NCBI RefSeq assembly: GCF_000002865.3 | Contig: NW_001865043.1 | Span: 23,064 to 56,847, forward strand | Origin: Monosiga brevicollis MX1 | Lineage: Eukaryota; Opisthokonta; Choanoflagellata; Craspedida; Salpingoecidae | Direction of reading: 5' to 3' | DNA: 33,784 nucleotides | Part shown: piece by piece, positions 19,043 through 29,391 of the stretch | Layout of the letters: each line of letters starts with the position of its first letter | How positions within the stretch are numbered: position 1 is the stretch's first letter | Translations under genes and position numbers: made by a program | Notes under the pieces: model-generated | What the model was told of the DNA's origin: nothing | The model's database searches: none | Seen by the model: the letters and a program-made list of their open reading frames with translations, nothing else

Positions 19043-22038
19043 ATGTCCCACAGGCCAAAGTCGTCTAGCGTGGCGCCCGACTCATCGAGCGATCGCAAAA
19101 CTAGCGTCTTTCCCATATTTTCACACGCTGACATTCAGCAAGAGCGTTTCAACGTACGCTTCCCTGCCGGTCTCGAGCCCTTGGAGCGCTGATCTCGTCA
19201 CGGTATCTTAGCCTCACGCCCTTGGTACCCCCTCCCCTTCAGGATCTTCAAGCCAAAGGCAAGGACAAAGGCACCTGGCCGTTTGTTGACAGCGAAGGCG
19301 ACAACATCCTCCCACCCACGCTCTTGCCGGTCCGGCCCGCCTGCTCCAGCCGGATCTCCCACCCTTGTGCTAAGATGCTCACTTGGCGCAACTCGTTCCC
19401 TACCCGCAGCGTGTTCATGAAAAAAAGCGAGTCGCTGAGCTGGTTGCAACCCCTGATACCAATGCTCATTTGTGCATTGTCGCCTCGCGGCGCTTTGAAC
19501 CGGTTGAGCGTGAGGTCAACTTGAGCTCGGACGAGCGCGTCTATCTGAAGAAGCGCAAGCTCAAAGTTGCGCCCAAGCTAGAGGTTTGGCCGCGCGCCCC
19601 CCTCCTCGCATTTACATCGCCCTCTTCCCCCTCTGTGGCAACTACCTCGACTCATTAGCACTGTCACCCACTACCAGGAGCCATGGGTTGACCTGGTCAA
19701 ATGCAATGCCCACCTCCTTGAGAGTGGCCTCATGACTCAGCTCTTACAGATATTTTCCGTTCTGCAGCGGCCTCCCTCCGATTCCAGTATGTTATCTGCG
19801 AAGCACGAGCACGAGCATGGCACAAGGTGCTGTAGTCGTGGCTTGCCCCCTCACTCAATGTTGGTGCTCAAATTGCCAGCTTGTCACCATGAGCGACCTT
19901 GGCAACTCATCTACCCTCATATCGGCGGGAACAAGTTCGAGGTCAACACTGGAAGCAAATATGTCGTTCGCCTCTACGTTATGGTTAGTCCCTTGAACAC
20001 ACCCTGTTCTCCAAAGACCATCGCTGCAGCAGCTAGGGCGTCCGCCCCCTAGTGCTTTGCAACCCTAACCCCATCGCAATGTCGACTGTGCACAGGGAGC
20101 GTGGCGCAAAATTGTCATTGACGACATGATCCCAATCACCGCAGAGGGCACTTGGCTGCTGCCGCAAAGCTCGCTGCCTGGTGAAATCTGGCCAGCCCTT
20201 GTATCCAAAGCAATCTGCAAGGTCTTGAGCTACAGTTACACAACCCCTTCAGAGCAGCAATCAGAGTTCGGAGATGCTGACATTTGGTCCCTTTTGACCG
20301 GCTGGATGCCAGCCGAGCGACGACCCACCGTGGGCAGCGGGTGTGTCAGCAATGCCCCGCACATTGACCTGTTTTTCTGCTCTCGCTTTTTGTACCTCAG
20401 CGGTTCAATGTTGACCTGCCTTTCAATGACTCTCACTTCTCACCACCTCTTTCACTCTGCTGGCCCCCTTGGCGCCAGGCAACCAAAGTTTTTGCAATGG
20501 CTGAATATGCAGCGCCCTGCTTTACTGACGATCCTAGCCGACGACGTGGTGCCAGACAGCCCGGAGGATGTATTTGAGGAACCGGTGGCCGAGCGCACCT
20601 CACCCGTTGGGCCTTTGCCTGCTCCCCCTGCCACTGAAGCCCGAGAACCGCGACGTGGGCGAAACTCATCGCTTGGAGCCCCCTCTTTGCGCGGCTCGCG
20701 GCTTCCATCAGCCAAGGGTGGCTCCCGTGTCTCCACCCCTGTTCGTGGCGAACGTGATGGGAGCGCATCAGCGCCTCAACGGACAGAGCCCCGTGGCACA
20801 TCGGCCCCGCCAGAGCCAGCGGTGGTACAGGGCTCAAAAGCGCCCACTTTGGCTCCGACCAATCGTCGACAAATCGTGGCCCATATCTTGCACCCGCAGC
20901 CTGCTGACAAGCGTGGCTCGTCCGTCGAAGGTGGGACTCCTCGCCATGCATGGCTTGAACAGAAGCGTTTCACAACGTAGCTTGACCAATTCACATAAAC
21001 GTGGCTCTTACGTGATGCTCTAGTTGACCTTTTGGGATGTGCCCCAATATCGGCACAACACGCCTGCGTGGACGAGGATGAATACATGGCACCAGAAAAC
21101 TGGATCGTTGTTTTCGCCTCACCCTCTTACACCTGGACCGGGGCACTGGCAGCTAGTGCAGATGCCGGTTGGAGCCCACGCGTGCAAGCTGCACTGGGCG
21201 TTACGCGTGAAAGGCTTTTGGCGGAGCAGGCAGCACGGGCCACTCCGCGGCCGGACGGGTTTTCGCACCCCCTCCTACCCCAGTTTATGTTTGCCTCGGA
21301 CTTTTTCAACCTTGCCACGTGCGTACCTCGCCTCCAGCCAAAGATGTGTCATCGAGGGTTGTGGACAAGCTTTTGTTTCTCGCTCTGTACTCGGCTTATG
21401 ACCATATGTCTCCGTGGGTGCTTTTGTGTCTGTCAGGCGTGTCCTAGTTTACGAAAAGCCGGCCATATGCACCAAAAGCGTGCTACTACAACAGTATAAG
21501 GGCCATGCTAGCGTGATTCGCTCGGTGGACAATGCAGACCCAGAGGCGCGCACCGACTTTGAGGTTGGTGTCCGCCTTGCGTTATTCATGATGCTGTTGA
21601 TCGGATTTCTTGGTCGTCAAAGGCAGAGTAACTAGCCATTGGTTGCGACTTGTAGGATATGGACGTGCGTGCAGACCGGCCCTTTTACTTTCACTGCGAC
21701 TCGCGAGAGGCCGTGACGCTCTTCATGGTGGTTGCTGGCTCAGCTGCGGCTCCAGCCATTCAACTTGCCGAGCGCCCGACGAGTGGCACTGAGAATGCAA
21801 GCACATCCTTGCAGCCGGACTATCGTGTGGCCCATCCCGTCGCCTTTTCTCTTTTGCCCTTTACACCCTACCGGAACACCGTCGATGTCCAGGTGTGCCT
21901 GTCACTCATGTTTCAAGTCGATTTGTTTTCTTTTCTCCTTTTGTGCCTTTGCCAGACTACTTCAGACCATCGTTCTACATTAGATACTCACGTGTATTTG
22001 GTTGACTGATGGTTTGTGTGTTTGGTGTTTGTTTTTTG

Positions 22039-22084
<46 letters not shown>

Positions 22085-25000
22085 GCTGTTGTTGTTGTTG
22101 TTGTTGTTCCCAGGCCTTGGTCACGGTGCGCACTGCCACTCAAGCGGGTGTCAAGCTCCAGCTTCCACCCGGCCGCCATCTGTGTCGCATAATATTGCCG
22201 CGTCTCGCAGCGACTACTGCTGTGTTTTACTCGGACAAGGTACGTTCCAAGCCCCAAATTTCCACCCACTCTGTTTCATTGCTCGCCAGCCAGCATACTC
22301 TTATTCGAGGCTCAAAACTCTCCACTGACTCGCCTGCATAGACAATCTCCATATTGCCGGAAACTGATGCTTTGGCGCTTTACGAGAAGCCATGCACACG
22401 CCTTCAGCATGCTGCAGTCAACGTCGTGGAGGTGTGTCGCTCTCGCCGACCGTTGAGCGGACATCCACTCTGTGATAGTTGCTTATTTCTATTCTAATCT
22501 TCTCATGCACCTATCATTCCTTGATTCGTTTTTGTTTCAGGTGTTGGATACGTTTTTGGAGCATAAGCCAGACTCGGCCATGGCGGACCACCGAATGATG
22601 TTTGTGCAGGTAGGTTGTATTACTCTCTCAAATTATTTGCCTTCGAACGCCGCACGACATGACTTGATGGCTCTTGGTTGGCGCACGCTCTGTTGCTAGG
22701 CCGTTTTGCGTCCCAAAATGCGCCACATGCAGGAAAAATTTGGTTGCTCTCTGGTCCACGTCGACCTAGCCATTCAGAGTCTGTTGTGGACGCTGGAGGA
22801 AGCTCTTGGCGACAAGTGGGCAGGCTGTAAAGAAGGTTAGGCCAGCGCCTCTACCACCATTCGAGCACAAGATACGCTTGATGTTTGTCTGTGTCTCTCT
22901 CGTGCTCTAATCTGGCCGTGGGCTCTGCCGTGGAATAGGCTGGGAAGGGGCCGTTCGAATTTTTGGCTCAATGCTCTTCTCATCATTCCGCAGCAAGGGT
23001 CTCGTGGATCGCCTCTCTCCTGCACGCCGTCATACACCCAACGTGATTGTTCGCGATGACACGAGTTCGCTTGCCGACACTTCAGTTTCCTCTGGAACTG
23101 CACCGTGCGTTCAGGCCCTGTCAAGCGCGCGTGTTGCACTGCCTTCTGTCGAGTTGTCTGCCTGTTTTTCGGGTTTTTTTGTTATCGTTGCTTTTCTGAC
23201 TTGATCATCAACATGCCTCTGCACTTGCACATTTCTCATTCATAGGGAGTTCTGCCAGGATGAAGCAGCACGGCTTATACAGTGTGTATATCGAAGCTAT
23301 CGTGCTCGCATTAAATTGTGCGCTGCCTTGGACAACGAGCACAAACAAGCACTTGCAGCCGTGCACGCCACTTGGCAAGCACTTAAGGTTTGTACAGGTT
23401 CCAAGCACGGGTCTTCTCAGCTTGGAGAGCACAAGAGTTCACATCCGGAATTCTGCTTGCTGCCTTTCGACCTTTAGACGAACAGCCTCGAGTTTGGCAT
23501 CACCTTGATTCGTCGCTTTGAAGAACTCGCTCCCGATGTGTCTCGCAGCTTACCGTTTTACCATGAGGAAACGGAATATGCCATGGTCCGTGTCATCCCT
23601 CTCCTCTACGCCATGCTTGATGAACTTGTGCTGATGGATTGTTGCATCGCATCTGGCATGCAGAATAAGACTCTGACGGGTGAGGTCGAGGAAGATCATA
23701 GCAACGACTTTGTTGTTGTGCACCACCAGTGCTTCACGGTGAGCATTCCAACCAAAGTGGCTCTACTCGGACACATTGCCCACCTTGAACGCCACAAGCT
23801 GCCGATGCACGGCTGGCCCAGTCTTGTCTGCGTACTCGTTGATCATGAGAAGCACCGCACGGTACGATGTAATCCTCTGCTCCTTGACATGCTTTGAATA
23901 ATATTGTTTGTATGTTATTTTTTTTTTTTTTTTTTTTTTCCTTTTTTTTTTCTTTTTTTTTTTTTTTTTTTCCAAATAAGACTCCCTTCATGTATAAGCG
24001 CACCTTGACCCTTTCTTGCTCTCAACTTGAAACTTTGCGTTCTGATGATCATAGCTTGAAATGGAGGGAGGCCGCCTTGTGACCATGCTCCAGCCCAGCG
24101 AAGCTGGCTACTCTTTACTAGTTGGCGTCAATGCCCGAGGTGTTACGGGCGCTGTCTCCTGGCGATTGCGAGCCCTTTCCTCGGCTGAGTTGCCCTTGGA
24201 CGTGGCCGCAACTGCAGCTCTTCGCGACGTGCGCGAAAATGGCCCTTTCTTGACCAGTGATCCACAGCTCTGCCAGTACGCTTGATCGCACCCACACGGC
24301 TCGAACCCAAAGCCTCCGAGGTCGAACCGGCAGCTTTTGCTTAGCTCGTATCGGCTGTGTCCACGCCACGTTTGATAGATTGTTGGTGACCTTCCAGAGC
24401 CGTGAGCAATGGTTTGCCATGGACGCCTTTGTCCCTGCGTCATCGCGCGCGCGGCTAGTTGTGGAATGGCGCGCGCTTTCGGGTGCCGTCCTAGCCACAA
24501 TGTCCGATGACGATACAGCTTGTACTCGAGTTGTGACTGTTGCTTCCCTCTTGCCAACTGCGGTGCGGTATTTATTCATTTTTATTCCCGGGTGCCGCTT
24601 TACCGAAGCGTTATTAGTGGGTCCGCCCGGTGCTTGCTTACTCCACTTACTTGTGTAGGACGTGCAAGAGCCCAAGGCCGGAGTTGCGGAAAGTAGACCC
24701 GCGTCTTCACGCCCCCTTCCCACCAAGCCACTCACCGTTGCCCTCATCTTACGCAGTCCTGGTGCGTCGAGCCGCGACAACTGTTTTTCCAAGTCGCTTT
24801 GGTCCTTTGCTCTTTCCTTGACCTCACCCTGATCTCACTTTGCGACGAGATGTTTTGCATAGGCTTGCTGGACAACGCAACAGTAGCTGACGAGCGCGTG
24901 TCTTCTAAGCGCTCTGCCAAGTCTAGCTCTCGTAAAAATGCAGCAGGCCCTCAATGGCAGCTTCACTTTGCGTCCACCGTGAGTTAGCGCGGCATTGCTT

Positions 25001-25891
25001 GCACGTTTTGGAAACTCATTACGAAACTAACTCCATGCTGCGTGGCGTGATGTTGATGGCACAGGAGAACATTCAATTTAAGACTGATACCCGGCAAAAC
25101 GAGGCCATCCGCCATGTCCTGCTCGGTTGGGAAACGGCAGCCCCCGGTCGTCAGAAGCTTGCACAGGTTGGAGTTCAGACCTGGCTCTGGTACTTGATCT
25201 GCAAACGTGTTCACTGGGACTGACTTTTCATCCCTCATATTTATGTTGCATTGCCGTGCTTTGGTAGGAGGCCTATGCTGCGCTAGAGACAACGGTTGAC
25301 CCCAACATTCTGGCGCAGCTTACGCCGCAACGGGCAGACGTAACCAAGCCCGTGATTGGTGACAAGGATTTGCTTGAGGTACAGATTGCCTTTTGCGGCC
25401 TTTTTTTGTACTAACAGTTGTTCTATCCATGTTTGTTGGTTATCATTGCCCCTGTCCTATCCGCCGTTCTCATCGTTGACTGACGTCTGCTCCAGCGGGA
25501 TCTTGCCAAAGCTAAAATGTGCAAGGAACACCAGGCTCGTCAGTCGGCTCTGGATGCCGGCTTGATAACTGAGCGCAGCAATCGCGATGCCAGCAAGGAG
25601 CACATTGTCCTTGATTTTGCCGCCATGCGCGACACAAATCGTCAGGCGCTGGTACAAGCATCCAGCATTTTGTCGCTTCACAAACAGCGCATCGAGGCTC
25701 GGCGCAAAGCTGAGGCTGAAGCATTGGCAGCCCAACAACCAGCCTCCGAACCTGACGCGGCCGCTACCAAGGATAGCAAGTGTGTATTTGTTTCGCCGCC
25801 GCAAACGCATGACCTGACATCCAGTTCTGATCCTTTTTGGTGGCTCACAATGGCTTTGCCCGTGTTTTGTAGAAAGAAAAAGGGCAAATAA
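19043..25891 (+). CDS. ADGB: Androglobin: calpain-like region, permuted globin, IQ motif
   Basis: About 1,422 residues from 24 plus-strand exons: 19043-19153, 19243-19514, 19659-19786, 19880-19983, 20096-20340, 20479-20930, 21024-21318, 21437-21563, 21656-21892, 22114-22239, 22342-22431, 22541-22609, 22700-22835, 22939-23104, 23246-23387, 23478-23861, 24055-24275, 24334-24562, 24659-24761, 24863-24978, 25065-25166, 25268-25378, 25496-25779, 25873-25891. All phases close; the end of exon 2 is the weak point. The N terminus (FPIFSHADIQQERFN, VDSEGDNILPPTL) and calpain-like block (SKYVVRLYVMGAWRKIVIDD, LLTGWMP) match metazoan androglobin as I recall it. Exons 10-14 give globin helices C-H (about 690-815; candidate proximal His761 in PKMRHMQEKFG). 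IQ motif AARLIQCVYRSYRARIK follows, then helices A-B (AVHATWQALKTNSLEFGITL). Later: HHQCFTVSIPTKV, SWRLRALSSAELPL, GWETAAPGRQKLAQ, a charged helical tail and KKKKGK-stop. Heme binding and any protease activity are untested; animal androglobin is linked to cilia and sperm. Confidence 0.92.
22039..22108 (+). repeat. (TTG)n in androglobin intron 9
   Basis: About 23 TTG triplets with one CTG lie immediately before the CCCAG acceptor at 22113. They occupy the place of the polypyrimidine tract. Length variation here could affect use of the exon that follows, which encodes the segment leading into the globin. Confidence 0.95.
23917..23972 (+). repeat. T-rich tract in androglobin intron 16
   Basis: Some 56 bases, nearly all T with three single C interruptions, sit mid-intron about 80 bases before the acceptor at 24054. 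It may act as an extended pyrimidine tract or simply be slippage-prone sequence. Confidence 0.9.
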
Positions 25892-26147
25892 GTTGGTGAT
25901 TTGTACAACTCGTGTTGATCCGGCCTGTTTCGTATTTTTACCTTCCTAACCTCGCTGGGCGAGGTGGCTACCTGGTGTGTCAGCCAAGGCACCACCTGAC
26001 TGTTGGTGCCGTGTCCAACTGTGGTCTCAAAAATCGATTGTGGACCTCAGTCACTCCAAACTCTTGGTCTCAAGAGAGTGGGAAAAAACAAAAACTGGAA
26101 TGTTGAGATCAGTTTTTTGTTTGTTTGTTTTTTTGTGGTTTTTTTTT
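25892..26147. other. Convergent 3' intergenic region
   Basis: Androglobin (plus) and the sulfatase (minus) stop 256 bp apart, facing each other. A T-rich block at 26111-26150 reads as A-rich on the sulfatase strand just past its stop. No exon is recognised. Confidence 0.5.
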
Positions 26148-28994
26148 TCAAGGCAGGACAGGGCCAACAAAATTTTCGTGTGCCTTCATGTACTCGCAAC
26201 AGAGCTGCTTGTCGTTTGTACCACGCTCTGGGTTGTATGCACTTAGATCCCCTACGTACGCCCCATGGATGAGATGAGAACCACATTCCGACGTCATCAA
26301 CGGGAATGGCGGTCTTACATTTGGCCGCACGAGCTAGCATTTGCTGGAAGATCTCTGGTTTGGACTGGGAAATGTCCGTGTGCTCTGTAGGGTCATTGCT
26401 GTCAAGACCACCGAACACGTGCGCACGATGCCACGTCCAGACGGCAAGTTAGCGGTGGGAATCTCGGGGCAGTGTGCAAGGGGTGGCTGGCTGACATCAC
26501 GTACATGATATCAAAGAGACAGCCCTCCTTACAGTCAAAGGATTGGCACGGAACCCCTGTGCTCGGCGTGCTCGTGTTGGGGAAGTGTTCCCCCTGCCAA
26601 AAGGCGTAATCTTTGTACCGACACAGCATCATGAATTTGGGATGAAGCGAAAATGATCAGCCGAGCATCTATTCGTTCCCACCTTGTGAACCTCGGATGA
26701 GCTTGTATTGCCCAACAATTAAAGCGCCGTTTGGTCCAGAGGCCAGAGGCATCTCCGTGCGTGGCGAAGTAGCGTTGGGCGTAACCAGGTACTCCCACTG
26801 GCCATAAGAACATAAGAAGCAGCAATAGTGAGGCTACCCAAAAAAAAACCATATGGCTGTTCAAAGCAGGCGGGTCGATCCCACCATGTCCATGCCGTCC
26901 ACGGCAGGGAAGCCTGGCACAACGTCATCGGGCGACACACCAGCTAGCCTGGCGAAAGTAGGATACCTACGCACGCCAACCGTGACGTTGTGGTGAGCTC
27001 GAAATTATTGGTGTCTTCGGCAAAGACTGAGAACAATGGTTTAGCGGTCCTACCAATCTGCGACATGAATGTAGCCATGCTTTTCGGTTCCAAGCGCAGC
27101 TTGCGGCAGTAGTCCGCCCTGAACAAAGCTGTTGACGCGCATGCCACCTTCCCAGGCTGTGCGTTTTCCTCCACGTAAAGGATAGTTGTTGGCCATGGAT
27201 CCAGACACCTTTTCGTCCACAACAAGTATGAGTACCTGCTTGATGTGCTTCACTCACGCCGTTGGGATATCGAAACGCACGCAACTGCCAGCTGGTCCGC
27301 CGTTATCTGAAGTCATAAGCTGAATGGAACACATGTCATGTGCAAACACGTTGGTAAGCATTTTGCAGACAAGCACGACTGCAGAAACAAAAAGACCGTG
27401 GATTGAGAGGCACAAGCTGTCACAGGCATACCAGCAGGAGGTTGTCCCACATGCCTTTGGCCTTGAGAGCAGCAGTCACGTTGCCATACACCTGTTAAGC
27501 CCGTAGCAGCTCCACTGGTGAGACTTGGCGGCAAGGTGAGGAAAGCGGTGCCGAGGTCATTCGCACTTGCGTGGAACATTACCTCGTCAGCGAATGTGGC
27601 CATCCCCTGTTCTACATTGAAGTTCTCGGTACCGTTGTACTGCGAGATACAAAGCTGCAGTGAGCGTGGCATGAAAAAAGAAAAAGGCTGAAGACACAAT
27701 CGGCGTGTCTGATGCAACACTGGCGGCTCATCCGGGCTTTTGCTACAAACCAAAGTGGAGTACGCTGAGGGTACTTCTTGAGGCGCATGCATGGTCTGGA
27801 GGGCGATATACATGAAAAGCGGCTGTGCCGGGTCGTGAGCCTCGATTATGCGCTCGGCATGGCGCCAAAAATGCTCGTCGCCATAGATGCCTGCAAGACC
27901 GTTGGTAGGAAGCCATGTGTGTTGAATTTGGGAACGCAGAAAAGGTGCCAGCTCGCGACTTAAGCACAAACCGTCATTGGCCACAGAGTACGCCGGTGCC
28001 GTCGAGTTCCACATGTCAAAGGCTGTGCCGCAATCACAGCCGCCGTTGGTGTGATTCCAATGATCCTCGGCACCCCCCAAGTAGCTACCCGCGTACATGT
28101 GAGACCTCAGCTACACAGAACTCAGAACGATGGGTTGGGATGATCATTTTCAAAAGGACAAGAACTGACCCAAAAGAAGAATCAAACCCGTGGCCCACCG
28201 GTGTATTTCCAACGTGTGTTTGACCGAGATGCCACTTGCCAACCTAAGCAAACGCTCGATGAAGGGCTGCTGAACGAGCGCAAGGCAAGTCCACAAGCGT
28301 GATGCAGCAAATGGGTTCAATACGCAATGGCTCACTTGGTGCGTAGCATAGCCAGCCGTCTTGAGCTTTTTGGGCAGCATTGTCATGTTAACGCTGGGGA
28401 AAATCAGCCAGATGTCACCCAGTTTTCCGGCTCTTCAGATGGGCACACGCGTGATGCATTGGACCGACGAGACACCTACGGCACTGCGCCCATTGGCGTG
28501 TCGGCAAAGTCGTTGTTCTCCGAAACGTGAAGCGGATAACGACCTGCAGCCCGGCGAGCAAGTAAAGTTGGTCAATCACCCACTGGCAGACCCCCAAGTT
28601 AAAATACCGGCGAAAGAGATACCTGTCATCAGCGAGCTACGCGTTGGACTGCAGTACCTGATTGAGGCCGGTTTGCAAAGACACGAGTGAGCTTTCAGCG
28701 CCTGCTGCGTCGAATCCAACCAGCTTTCTGGGCGGTCTACCGTCAGATCCCGCAGCCTTACCAGAATCCGTAATGGCGCTCAAGTTTGACGCCAGTGGCG
28801 GCCGCCTGATCGAAATTGGGCGTGTGCACGTTGGGATTGTGGTAGCCAATGTTGGACCAGCCCATGTCATCCACCACAAATAAAATCAGATGCGGCAGCG
28901 TGGCGGCCTGCACCAGACCCAAGCCTAGCACAGCTGACACGACCCACACCCCGAGCCAAGACGCTGCCATTCTTCCAATGAAAGTCAAAGCCAC
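26148..28994 (-). CDS. Secreted arylsulfatase (ARSB/I/J-like)
   Basis: Sulfate-ester hydrolase of the formylglycine sulfatase family, 538 residues, 15 minus-strand exons: 28762-28994, 28623-28657, 28480-28543, 28336-28393, 28170-28243, 27751-28105, 27583-27639, 27432-27491, 27281-27319, 27054-27208, 26885-26966, 26683-26797, 26505-26610, 26319-26398, 26148-26251; all phases close. A hydrophobic signal segment (about residues 9-31) precedes LILFVVDDMGWSNIGYHNPN (metal-binding D42, D43). The catalytic signature is YCSPTRSSLMTGRYP (C80 is the formylglycine precursor). Then come VGKWHLG (K133, H135), SHMYAGSYLGGAEDHWNHT, H261 in QTMHAP, TSDNGGP (D317, N318) and NNYPLRGGK (K340). WEGGMRVNSFV, DMWEYLVTPNATSPRTE, LFDIINDPTEHTD and ENFVGPVLP-stop follow, all typical of this branch. 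Every active-site residue I know is present, so it should be active if a formylglycine-generating enzyme exists. Likely lysosomal or extracellular; substrate not readable. Confidence 0.94.
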
Positions 28995-29391
28995 ACACAG
29001 CTCAGCTCAGTAAAACATCAACAAATTTTTAAAAAAAAGTCGTTTGATTTGTCTGTATCGTCAAGAATTTTTGATTGTCAGCATCACTGAACGCATGAAC
29101 GAATCAACCGTTGAAACCGTGGATGAGTCAGACAGGCAGCCAAGCAGGCATTCTCAGGCCACAAAGAGATGTCGCTCTGACTATGATCGGAATTGGAAAA
29201 AAAACAATGTCATAGAGATATGCTTCAAATGAGCAGGCCACTCAATTGTCCGTGGTAAAGAAGGGCCAAAAATGTGATCGAGAAAGACAACGGTGTGGGG
29301 GGAATAGCACGCCCAGCGTGCAAGCAGGCAGCGCAGTCGGGCTGTGCGCAAATTGCCATGATATTATTTTTTTTTGACGCACGCCTGCCAT
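28995..29391 (-). promoter_or_regulatory. Upstream region of the sulfatase; 3' flank of INPP4-like gene
   Basis: The 397 bp lie between two minus-strand genes in the same orientation, so they must hold both the terminator of the INPP4-like gene and the sulfatase promoter. T- or A-runs occur near 29027-29038 and 29364-29374. No exon or named element is recognised. Confidence 0.45.

Noticed and set aside
20433-20951. 172-codon minus-strand frame
   Set aside because: It lies opposite androglobin exon 6, whose frame joins its neighbours in phase.
19043-20980. Active calpain protease
   Set aside because: The region matches the calpain-like part of androglobin, but I cannot place an intact Cys-His-Asn triad, so I claim no protease activity.
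27258-27319. Sulfatase exon 9 extended to the GTGAGTG donor at 27257
   Set aside because: That donor breaks phase with the next exon. The GTGCGT donor after SC (27281) joins in phase and gives SCVSGSMANNYPLRGG.
28170-28243. Apparent frameshift after GKWHLG in the sulfatase
   Set aside because: It came from misreading one base. Re-read, the exon gives GQTHVGNTPVGHGFDSSFG in one frame.
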